Below are positions 1 through 4,994 of a stretch of DNA of 6,167 bases, piece after piece. A program made the translations under genes and the position numbers. How positions within the stretch are numbered: position 1 is the stretch's first letter; each line of letters starts with the position of its first letter. The notes below the pieces were generated by a model. That model made no database searches. It saw nothing but the letters and a program-made list of their open reading frames with translations, and had not been told where the DNA came from. Where the stretch lies: positions 1 to 6,167 of the forward strand of contig CAKOWP010000060.1 in the NCBI GenBank assembly GCA_934122385.1, read 5' to 3'. This DNA is from an uncultured Clostridia bacterium (GTDB lineage Bacteria; Bacillota; Clostridia; TANB77; CAG-508).

Positions 1-153
1 ATTATTGCACATAGATTATCTACAATAAAAAATGCTGATTTGATTTTAGTTATGGACCACGGAGATATTGTTGAGCAGGGTACACATGATGAATTACTTA
101 CAAAAGATGGTTTTTATGCAAAATTATATAATTCACAATTTGAAGAAGAATAA
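1..153 (+). CDS. ABC transporter ATP-binding/permease protein, C-terminal fragment
   Basis: Frame 1 is open from the first base to a TAA and encodes the last 50 residues of an ABC transporter nucleotide-binding domain; the rest lies to the left of the window. It begins with IIAHRLSTI, whose His4 is the H-loop (switch) histidine that contacts the ATP gamma-phosphate. It continues with a strand and the stretch DHGDIVEQGTHDELL, which is typical of exporter-type ATPases fused to a membrane domain (MsbA/MdlB/LmrA-like). A short acidic tail, FEEE, follows. The likely role is ATP-driven export or flippase activity at the cytoplasmic membrane. The substrate cannot be inferred because the membrane domain is absent. 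A repeat starts right at the stop codon and a terminator follows about 80 bases later, so this is probably the last gene of its transcript. Confidence 0.93.
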   Translation: MIAHRLSTIKNADLILVMDHGDIVEQGTHDELLTKDGFYAKLYNSQFEEE

Positions 154-203
154 TGTCGCATTGGGGACGGTTCTGTTTGCGACATCGGTTCCAAATGAGA
201 CAT
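153..203. repeat. GGGGACGGTTCT-type short palindromic repeat
   Basis: An 8-bp perfect inverted repeat (ATGTCGCA at 153-160, TGCGACAT at 178-185) encloses the G-rich loop TTGGGGACGGTTCTGTT. An 18-bp unit, 168-185, is followed directly by a related one, 186-203 (13 of 18 identical, both CGGTTC...GACAT). It is far more G/C-rich than its surroundings and abuts the ABC gene stop codon. From memory, GGGGACGGTTCT palindromes recur in clostridial genomes and are linked to REP-associated (TnpA_REP/RAYT) tyrosine transposases. No such transposase is in this window, so that link is an inference. Confidence 0.6.
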
Positions 204-234
204 TGTTATAGGAAAAAGTAAAAATTTAATATTA

Positions 235-286
235 AAAAGACTATAGGTTTTATAAGTATAAAAGTTTATAAAATCTATAGTCTTTT
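235..286. terminator. Bidirectional terminator between the ABC gene and the DUF1540 gene
   Basis: Arms 235-255 and 266-286 pair over 21 bp with a single G-T wobble, around a 10-base loop. The arms begin and end in A4/T4, and T runs follow on both strands (TAAAATTTTT on +, TTTTTAATATT on -). It lies between two genes that converge on it, so it probably ends both transcripts. Confidence 0.85.
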
Positions 287-301
287 AAAATTTTTATTGA
301 A

Positions 302-463
302 TTATTTATCATATTCGTAGCTTGCACACATTGATTCATCAGCTTTTTGAGTATCACAATCTTGAATAGGTGATACTTGTATTTCAGCTAATTGACATCG
401 ATTTTCTAAGTTGTTATATTTACAACTTGTTACACTACAAAATATTTTTTGATTTTTTTTCAT
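302..463 (-). CDS. DUF1540 cysteine-rich small protein
   Basis: This 53-residue protein starts MKKNQKIFCSVTSCKYNN. The pattern C9-x4-C14-x-Y-N...C23-x-L/A-x-x-I-x-V matches the DUF1540 family, small Cys-rich proteins widespread in Firmicutes. Further cysteines are C36 and C46. The spaced cysteines suggest a metal (probably zinc) site, but the function of the family is not established. A strong ribosome binding site, GGGAGG (471-476 on the plus strand as cctccc), lies 7 bases upstream of the ATG and fixes the start. There is no signal peptide or membrane segment. The gene stands alone: its 3' end runs into the bidirectional terminator at 235-286, and its upstream region is occupied by a copy of the interspersed repeat. 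A complete gene of normal family length. Confidence 0.85.
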   Translation of the reverse strand: MKKNQKIFCSVTSCKYNNLENRCQLAEIQVSPIQDCDTQKADESMCASYEYDK

Positions 464-492
464 ACTAATACCTCCCAATAAAAAGCAGAATT

Positions 493-599
493 TTTAGAGC
501 ATTTACCTAAGGATTTGTAACACTATTTTGGTCACATTCGAAATATATTAAAAATATCATTTACAGATATTTTAGGAAATTTCCTTACTGAACCGTAAT
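493..599 (+). repeat. Interspersed repeat, half-length copy
   Basis: This 107-bp segment aligns without gaps to 3207-3313, the right half of the palindromic element, with 13 mismatches (about 88% identity). Positions 513-549 are identical over 37 bases. Most differences fall in the outer third (549-599), which here forms its own small palindrome AGGAAATTTCCT. No inverted left half is present: the left edge abuts the DUF1540 ribosome binding site region. It fills most of the 209-base gap between the DUF1540 gene and the M15 peptidase gene. I see no convincing promoter for the peptidase in the remaining bases (600-672). Confidence 0.85.
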
Positions 600-672
600 A
601 TTATTATGTCTAAAATTATAAAAAAATATTCAAAATATAGAAATCTTCTGAATAATATGATAAAATTAAAAT

Positions 673-1506
673 ATGAAAAATTATGAGGGAAAAATAGATA
701 AAATAAATAATAAACTAGAAAAAATTAGAAAATTTAATAAAATAAAAATCATATTTAAAATGGTATTTATATTTTTACTGTTGATAATGTCTATAATTTT
801 AATAGTAAAAGCAAACACAAAAAGCATAATGACTTCATCAGAGGTTATGGAAGAAACAACTAAAAATGAATTGGAAGAGAATAGCATAAGTGACGAAGAA
901 ATTAACACAAATGAAATAAATAAGAGCAGTGTAAATGACTGGAACTTAATATTGGTAAATAAAGAAAATCCAATACCTGAAAATTATAGTGTCAACATTG
1001 TAAAAATAGAGGATAATTTTGAAGTTGACGAAAAAATAAAAGAATCAACAGAAAAGATGTTAGCTGATGCAAGAGCAAGTGGTATAAATCCAGAAATATG
1101 TTCTGCATATAGAAGTACAAAATATCAAACAACCTTATATAATAATAAAATTAATGAATATTTAAGAAAAGGATTTAATAGGGAACAGGCAACAGAACAA
1201 GCCTCTAAATGGGTAACAACACCTGGAACAAGTGAACATGAAATTGGTTTGTCTCTTGATATTATTGATAATAGTTATCAAATATTGGATGAAAATCAGG
1301 AAAATACACCAGTACAAAGATGGTTAATGGAACATTGCTATGAATATGGTTTTATATTAAGGTATCCAACAGAAAAAAGAGACATTACAAAAATTAATTA
1401 TGAACCTTGGCATTATAGATATGTCGGTGTTAAAGATGCAATGATTATAAAAGAAAAAGGTTATTGCTTAGAGGAATATATTGAGTTCTTAAAAGATAAA
1501 TATTAA
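673..1506 (+). CDS. Membrane-anchored VanY-like D-alanyl-D-alanine carboxypeptidase (M15 family)
   Basis: This 277-aa zinc peptidase probably trims the terminal D-Ala from peptidoglycan stem peptides outside the membrane. Residues 1-23 are charged and cytoplasmic. One hydrophobic helix (about 24-46) anchors the protein, and residues 50-90 form an acidic, Asn/Glu-rich linker. The catalytic domain (about 90-277) has the M15B signatures: SAYRS at 144-148 with the substrate-binding Arg147, the S-x-H-x-x-G-x-x-x-D motif at 187-196 with zinc ligands His189 and Asp196, and EPWH at 244-247 with catalytic Glu244 and third zinc ligand His247. All key residues are present. Length and architecture fit VanY/DacB-type enzymes. 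No vanR/S/H/A/X genes are nearby, so it should be read as a wall-maintenance enzyme, not as evidence of glycopeptide resistance. The start lacks a clear ribosome binding site, and no better start lies inside the N-terminus. Confidence 0.92.
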   Translation: MKNYEGKIDKINNKLEKIRKFNKIKIIFKMVFIFLLLIMSIILIVKANTKSIMTSSEVMEETTKNELEENSISDEEINTNEINKSSVNDWNLILVNKENPIPENYSVNIVKIEDNFEVDEKIKESTEKMLADARASGINPEICSAYRSTKYQTTLYNNKINEYLRKGFNREQATEQASKWVTTPGTSEHEIGLSLDIIDNSYQILDENQENTPVQRWLMEHCYEYGFILRYPTEKRDITKINYEPWHYRYVGVKDAMIIKEKGYCLEEYIEFLKDKY

Positions 1507-1511
1507 TGGAT

Positions 1512-1558
1512 AAAACATCTCTATTATTTAGGAAATAACTTAATATAGAGATGTTTTT
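1512..1558. terminator. Shared terminator of the convergent M15 peptidase and peroxiredoxin genes
   Basis: AAAACATCTCTAT at 1512-1524 pairs perfectly with 1545-1557 (13 bp) around a 20-base AT-rich loop. T5 follows on the plus strand and TTTT on the minus strand. It lies 5 bases after the peptidase stop and about 20 bases after the peroxiredoxin stop on the other strand, so it can serve both. Confidence 0.85.
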
Positions 1559-1576
1559 CATTTAAAAATAAAACAG

Positions 1577-2278
1577 TTAACATTTTTCCGGATCATCATT
1601 AGAAGTATGCTCACAAATTTCAGGTGGTTCTTTAAAACTTAAGTACCAACTAACCCCATTTTGATTTTCTTTAATATAATTTTGTCTTTCCTGAAGTTCT
1701 TCAAAAGTCTTTGGTGCAGGAACAATAACTGGTTGCCCAGGCATCCAATTAGCAGCAGTAGAACCTTTACTGCAGTCTGCCATTTGTAAAGCCTGAACAG
1801 TTCTTATAATTTCAGGTACAAATCTACCAACATTTAAAGGATAAACAAAAATTGTTCTAACAATTCCTTTATCATCAATTATAAATACATTTCTAACAGT
1901 TTCTGTTGTACTTACATCATTAGAAATCATGCCATATTTTCTTGCAATTTGACCATTTCTATCTGCAACAATTGGAAATGGAAGTTGTATTCCGGTTTTA
2001 CAATAAATATCATACATCCAAGCTAAATGAGATGGATTGCTGTCAATACTTAATCCTAAAAGTTCAGTATTCATTTGCTGAAAATATGTATATGCTCGTG
2101 AAAATGCAATCATTTCTGTTGTACATACTGGTGTGAAGTCTCCTGGATGGCTAAAAAATACTAACCATTTGCCTTTATAATCATTTAAAGTTCTTTGGCC
2201 AAAAGTTGTTGTTGCTTCAAAATCTGGTGCTTTTTGTCCTATTTTGACATTGCCATTCATCATTAATTCATAATCCAT
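1577..2278 (-). CDS. Peroxiredoxin, Prx6 (1-Cys/archaeal-type) subfamily
   Basis: This 233-aa cytoplasmic thiol peroxidase reduces H2O2, organic peroxides or peroxynitrite. The thioredoxin-fold core covers about residues 10-165. The active site PGDFTPVCTTE has peroxidatic Cys52 with Thr49, Pro45 and, further on, Arg129, all conserved in the family. The C-terminal extension (about 165-233), including ADCSKGSTAANWMPGQPVIVP, marks the longer Prx6/archaeal-type group. Additional cysteines are C93, C169, C222 and C233. The last two lie in the tail where archaeal relatives carry resolving cysteines, so a 2-Cys mechanism is possible. The reading frame stays open for 54 more codons upstream, but the start was placed at MDYELMM because AAAGGAG lies 9 bases before it and the upstream residues are an AT-rich, non-homologous stretch. 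Divergent from the GNAT gene; single-gene unit with its own promoter. Confidence 0.93.
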   Translation of the reverse strand: MDYELMMNGNVKIGQKAPDFEATTTFGQRTLNDYKGKWLVFFSHPGDFTPVCTTEMIAFSRAYTYFQQMNTELLGLSIDSNPSHLAWMYDIYCKTGIQLPFPIVADRNGQIARKYGMISNDVSTTETVRNVFIIDDKGIVRTIFVYPLNVGRFVPEIIRTVQALQMADCSKGSTAANWMPGQPVIVPAPKTFEELQERQNYIKENQNGVSWYLSFKEPPEICEHTSNDDPEKC

Positions 2279-2335
2279 AAAAATAAACTCCTTTCTGGTT
2301 TTTAATGTTATTAATGTCTGCTTTTGTTCTATAAT

Positions 2336-2365
2336 ATTATAAAAAATAAAAAAAGTTACAAACAA
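2336..2365 (-). promoter_or_regulatory. Putative peroxiredoxin promoter
   Basis: On the minus strand, TTGTTT (2360-2365) and a perfect TATAAT (2336-2341) are 18 bases apart, about 60 bases upstream of the peroxiredoxin start. The -10 is part of a 12-bp perfect palindrome, TATAATATTATA, at 2330-2341. AT-richness makes chance matches easy, so confidence is moderate. Confidence 0.5.
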
Positions 2366-2367
2366 TT

Positions 2368-2382
2368 TTCTATAATATAGAA
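2368..2382. promoter_or_regulatory. Operator-like 7-1-7 palindrome upstream of the peroxiredoxin
   Basis: TTCTATAATATAGAA is a perfect inverted repeat of 7 bases around a central A. It sits directly upstream of the putative -35 of the peroxiredoxin gene and within the divergent intergenic region. The 7-1-7 geometry is that of Fur/PerR-family boxes, but only 4 of 7 bases per half agree with the Bacillus PerR consensus (TTATAAT). Assignment to a peroxide regulator is therefore speculative. Confidence 0.35.
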
Positions 2383-2434
2383 TGTTTTTTGTAAAATAAA
2401 AATGCAATTTTGTAAAAGAAAACGTTATAGATAA

Positions 2435-2457
2435 TTTCAAAGTAGTATAATTTGAAA
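2435..2457 (+). promoter_or_regulatory. Putative GNAT promoter -10 inside an inverted repeat
   Basis: A TATAAT at 2446-2451 lies about 50 bases before the GNAT start. It is bracketed by a perfect 7-bp inverted repeat, TTTCAAA (2435-2441) and TTTGAAA (2451-2457), which overlaps the end of the -10. There is no good -35 at 16-18 bases (the best is a weak TTATAG near 2425). The repeat could be a repressor site covering the -10. Confidence 0.4.
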
Positions 2458-2500
2458 CCTAAAAAGTAAAAGATATAAAAATAAAGGAGGATGTTGCAAA

Positions 2501-3094
2501 ATGGAACAACTAGAAACAGATAGGTATATACTAAGAAAACCAAATGAGAATGATGCAGAGGAAATATATGAAAGATGGGGAACAGATAAGGAAAATATGG
2601 CACAATATAAGGAACACAAACTTTATAGAAATGTAATAGAAGCTAAAGCGTTAATTAATTCAATATTAAAAGAAAATGAAGATGGAATTATTTTTTGGAT
2701 TATAGAGGATAAAGAAGGTAAAGACATAATTGGATATATTAAATTACCTACTGGAACCATAAAAGATAAAAAAAGAGAATTAACTTTTTACTTTTTAAAG
2801 GGACATAGAGAAGATGGTACACCGGAAGAGGTGTTAAAGTCTGTAATAGATTATATTTTTTCAAAAGAAAAATATGAAACAATAATAACAAAATTTTATG
2901 ATAGAAACGAAAGAGACACGAAATTGGTTCATAATATATTAGTAAATGTTGGAATGTCAAGAGAAGGAATTTTGAGAAACAGGTTAATTAATGATGAAGG
3001 TAAGAAAATTGATAAATACATATATTCTATATTAAAAGAAGAATGGGAATTAGATAGAAAGATTAATAGAAATGGCGAAGTTACAGTTCAGTAG
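2501..3094 (+). CDS. GNAT family N-acetyltransferase (RimJ/RimL-like)
   Basis: This 197-aa putative acetyl-CoA-dependent N-acetyltransferase has an unknown acceptor. The opening ETDRYILRKPNENDAEEIYERW (residues 5-26) is the classic start of the RimJ/RimL acetyltransferase group. The central strand GKDIIGYIKL (73-82), the helix EEVLKSVIDYIF (109-120), the DRNERDTKLVHNILVNVGM segment (134-152) and the terminal strand DKYIYSILKEEW (171-182) follow the usual order. The acetyl-CoA-binding loop is unusual: where relatives have a G-x-G/A turn, this one reads GHREDGTPEE (101-110), so activity may be altered. AGGAGG lies 10 bases before the ATG. An ATG at 2491 abuts the ribosome binding site and was rejected as a start. 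The last four codons (Val194-Gln197) and the TAG stop lie inside the left arm of the palindromic repeat. Confidence 0.85.
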   Translation: MEQLETDRYILRKPNENDAEEIYERWGTDKENMAQYKEHKLYRNVIEAKALINSILKENEDGIIFWIIEDKEGKDIIGYIKLPTGTIKDKKRELTFYFLKGHREDGTPEEVLKSVIDYIFSKEKYETIITKFYDRNERDTKLVHNILVNVGMSREGILRNRLINDEGKKIDKYIYSILKEEWELDRKINRNGEVTVQ

Positions 3095-3313
3095 GAAAAA
3101 TCTCTGAAATACCTGTGAATGATATTTTTCATATTTTCTCAGGTTCCCTACATGATGTTAACAAATTCTAATGTAAATACTCTAACAATACCCGAAGGCA
3201 GGACCCTTTAGAGCATTTACTTAAGAATTTGTAACACTATTTTGGTCACATTCGAAATATATTCAAAATATCATTCACAGGTATTTCAGAGATTTTTCCT
3301 ACTGAACTGTAAC
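3080..3313. repeat. Long palindromic (MITE-like) repeat element
   Basis: This 234-bp element has long inverted arms. The outer arms 3080-3128 and 3265-3313 are perfectly complementary over 49 bp and end in GTTACAGTTCAG. Inner arms 3158-3185 and 3208-3234 pair at about 24 of 28 positions. The middle parts of the arms (3129-3157, 3235-3264) have diverged, and the centre holds CAATACCCGAAGGCAGGACCC. The right half is repeated at 493-599. GCGAAG occurs on both sides (3075-3080 and 3317-3322), which could be a short target duplication or chance. There is no transposase ORF, so it would be non-autonomous. It occupies most of the 363-base gap between the GNAT and fba coding regions and overlaps the GNAT 3' end. 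It would form a very large hairpin in the GNAT transcript, but I see no U tract of a standard terminator. Confidence 0.88.
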
Positions 3314-3353
3314 ATAGCGAAGCAAGTGTACACTAAAAAACTTAAAAAAACTA

Positions 3354-3382
3354 TTGACATATTAAATTTTTAGAAATAAAAT
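3354..3382 (+). promoter_or_regulatory. fba promoter
   Basis: A consensus TTGACA (3354-3359) and TAAAAT (3377-3382) are separated by exactly 17 bases, the best sigma-A-type promoter in the window. Transcription would begin near 3389 and leave a leader of about 70 bases before the fba start. This fits a highly expressed glycolytic gene. Confidence 0.8.
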
Positions 3383-3402
3383 AACATTGAAATTAGTAAA
3401 TA

Positions 3403-3435
3403 ATTGTTAATAAAAAAGAAAAAATTGTTAACAAT
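3403..3435 (+). promoter_or_regulatory. Palindrome and possible stem in the fba leader
   Basis: ATTGTTAACAAT (3424-3435) is a perfect 12-bp palindrome lying between the promoter and the ribosome binding site. A second ATTGTTAA at 3403-3410 can pair with TTAACAAT (3428-3435) as an 8-bp stem with a 17-base loop. The half-sites TTGTTAA/TTAACAA equal those of the clostridial Rex operator, but Rex sites have them 4 bases apart whereas here they overlap or lie 17 bases apart. Regulation by redox state is only a possibility. Confidence 0.3.
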
Positions 3436-3457
3436 AAAAATGTTAGGAGGAATTAAT

Positions 3458-4390
3458 ATGGCATTAGTAACAACAAAAGAAATGTTTGAAAAATCAATGA
3501 AAGAAGGATATGCAATAGGTGCATTTAATGTAAACAACATGGAAATAATACAAGGAATTGTAGATGCAGCAGCAGAAGCAAATTCACCTGTAATATTACA
3601 AGTATCATCAAGTGCGATAAAATATGCAAGAATAAATTATTTAATGAAAATGGTAAAAGCAGCGGTAGAAGAGCATCCAAATATACCAATAGCAATACAC
3701 TTAGACCATGGACCAGATTTTGAAACAGCAAAAATGTGTATCGATAATGGATTTACATCAGTAATGATAGATGGTTCAAAATATGATTTTGAAGAAAATG
3801 TAGCTTTAACAAAAAAAGTTGTGGATTACGCACATGCACATGGAGTTCCAGTAGAAGCTGAACTTGGAAAATTAGCAGGAATCGAAGACGATGTAAATGT
3901 AGCTGCAAATGATGCAATGTATACTGACCCAGCACAAGCTGAAGAATTTGTAAAGAGAACAGGTTGTGATTCTTTAGCAATTGCAATTGGTACAAGCCAT
4001 GGAGCTTACAAATTTAAAGGTGAAGCAAAATTAAGATTTGATATTTTAAAAGAAGTAAAAGAAAGAATACCAAATACACCAATAGTTTTACATGGTGCTT
4101 CAACAGTAATACCTGAATTAGTTAATATGTGTAATGAATTTGGTGGAGATATACCAGGAGCAAAAGGAGTTCCAGATGAAATATTACACGAAGCAAGTAT
4201 TTCAGGTGTTTCAAAAATAAATGTTGATACAGACTTAAGACTTGCTATGACTGCAGGTATTAGAAAAACTTTTGTTGAAAATCCAAATGTATTTGATCCT
4301 AGAAAATATTTAGGTGAAGCAAGAGAATTAATAAAAGAAACTGTAAAACATAAAATAGTTGATGTTTTTGGTTCAGCAAATAAAGCATAA
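3458..4390 (+). CDS. fba: Class II fructose-1,6-bisphosphate aldolase
   Basis: This 310-aa cytoplasmic zinc-dependent aldolase of glycolysis and gluconeogenesis interconverts fructose 1,6-bisphosphate with dihydroxyacetone phosphate plus glyceraldehyde 3-phosphate. It forms a TIM barrel across the whole length. HLDHG at 81-85 carries catalytic Asp83 and zinc ligand His84. EAELG at 133-137 holds Glu135. GTSHGAYK at 178-185 carries zinc ligand His181, VLHGAS at 210-215 carries zinc ligand His212, and INVDTDLR at 254-261 is the phosphate-binding stretch. The insert after HGAS (STVIPELVNMCNEFGGDIPG) is typical of the clostridial form. The frame is open 18 codons further upstream, but the start at MALVTTKEMF is set by AGGAGG 7 bases before it. 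Transcribed alone from the strong promoter upstream; convergent with smpB. All active-site residues are intact. Confidence 0.97.
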   Translation: MALVTTKEMFEKSMKEGYAIGAFNVNNMEIIQGIVDAAAEANSPVILQVSSSAIKYARINYLMKMVKAAVEEHPNIPIAIHLDHGPDFETAKMCIDNGFTSVMIDGSKYDFEENVALTKKVVDYAHAHGVPVEAELGKLAGIEDDVNVAANDAMYTDPAQAEEFVKRTGCDSLAIAIGTSHGAYKFKGEAKLRFDILKEVKERIPNTPIVLHGASTVIPELVNMCNEFGGDIPGAKGVPDEILHEASISGVSKINVDTDLRLAMTAGIRKTFVENPNVFDPRKYLGEARELIKETVKHKIVDVFGSANKA

Positions 4391-4393
4391 AAA

Positions 4394-4426
4394 AATAGGG
4401 ATTATGGATACGCCATAATCTCTATT
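4394..4426. terminator. Shared fba/smpB terminator overlapping the smpB stop
   Basis: Arms 4394-4407 and 4413-4426 pair over 14 bp with one G-T wobble around the 5-base loop ATACG. On the minus strand a T7 run follows directly, so it is a textbook terminator for smpB. On the plus strand the run is GATTTTTA, so it also fits fba. The smpB stop codon (4422-4424) lies inside the stem. Confidence 0.88.
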
Positions 4427-4877
4427 GATTTTTATAAGATAATTGTTGTTTCATTCTTCGTTCAGCATCTTTTTTAGCAATATCTTCACGTTTATCATAA
4501 AGCTTTTTACCTTTACCAACACCTAAATCCAATTTAACTAAACTACCTTTGAAATACATACTAATTGGAACTAAGCTACAACCTTTTTGCTTAACTAAGC
4601 CAACTAACTTATTTATTTCACGTCTGTTTAAAAGTAATTTTCTATCGCGCAAAGGGTCTTTGTTAAAAATATTTCCTTGTTCATAAGGACTTATATGCAT
4701 ACCAACTATGTATACTTCACCATTTTTTATAACAGCATAACTATCTTTTAAGTTAGCTTTACCATTTCTAATTGATTTGATTTCTGTTCCAGAAAGTACA
4801 ATACCTACTTCCAATTTATCATTAATTGTATAATTATGAAATGCAGTAGGATTTTTCGCAATTAATTTTGTATTCAT
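4422..4877 (-). CDS. smpB: SsrA-binding protein SmpB
   Basis: This 151-aa partner of tmRNA in trans-translation binds the tRNA-like domain of ssrA RNA and delivers it to stalled ribosomes. The OB-fold core carries the family signatures GTEIKSIRNG (30-39, with the preceding Ser) and SPYEQGNIFNKDPLRDRKLLL (63-83). The basic C-terminal tail, YDKREDIAKKDAERRMKQ (127-144), is the part that enters the mRNA channel. Length is normal. A TGAGG ribosome binding site lies 7 bases before the ATG. The gene has its own promoter and ends in a terminator that contains its stop codon. Neither the ssrA gene nor rnr (a common clostridial neighbour) is in the window. Confidence 0.97.
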   Translation of the reverse strand: MNTKLIAKNPTAFHNYTINDKLEVGIVLSGTEIKSIRNGKANLKDSYAVIKNGEVYIVGMHISPYEQGNIFNKDPLRDRKLLLNRREINKLVGLVKQKGCSLVPISMYFKGSLVKLDLGVGKGKKLYDKREDIAKKDAERRMKQQLSYKNQ

Positions 4878-4909
4878 AAAAAAACCTCAATTCATATTTA
4901 ATATAATTT

Positions 4910-4938
4910 AGTATAACACGAAAAAACCTAAACTGCAA
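4910..4938 (-). promoter_or_regulatory. smpB promoter
   Basis: On the minus strand TTGCAG (4933-4938) and TATACT (4910-4915) are 17 bases apart, about 33 bases from the smpB start. The -10 matches consensus at 5 of 6 positions and the -35 at 4 of 6. It sits just downstream of the preceding gene's putative terminator. Confidence 0.65.
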
Positions 4939-4946
4939 GGCTAAAA

Positions 4947-4992
4947 GCGGACATTAATGATATTTAAAAATATTGAATTATTGAAAATCCGC
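4947..4992 (-). terminator. Putative terminator of the 146-aa secreted protein gene
   Basis: On the minus strand the sequence just after the stop codon begins GCGGA and ends TCCGC (4988-4992 with 4947-4951). Between them is an imperfect AT-rich stem ending in ATATTT/AAATAT, and TTTTA follows. The stem has bulges and the U run is short, so this is weaker than the other terminators here. Confidence 0.5.
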
Positions 4993-4994
4993 GA

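Noticed and set aside
153..203. CRISPR-like repeats
   Set aside because: Only two diverged units without spacers; the structure is a hairpin repeat.
673..1506. Glycopeptide resistance cluster suggested by the VanY-like gene
   Set aside because: No ligase, dehydrogenase, VanX or VanRS genes are nearby; a lone M15 carboxypeptidase is common in wall maintenance.
2279..2440. N-terminal extension of the peroxiredoxin to 287 residues
   Set aside because: It is AT-rich, resembles no peroxiredoxin sequence, and overlaps the promoter region; the ribosome binding site sits before the internal Met at 2278.
3326..3333. GTGTACAC 8-bp palindrome before the fba promoter
   Set aside because: Too short to interpret and not linked to a known operator.
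3404..3457. 18-residue N-terminal extension of fba
   Set aside because: It is Lys-rich leader sequence including the palindrome and ribosome binding site; class II aldolases begin at MALVTTKE.
3525..3995. Minus-strand ORFs within fba
   Set aside because: Leu/His-rich antisense translations of a conserved gene; no ribosome binding sites.
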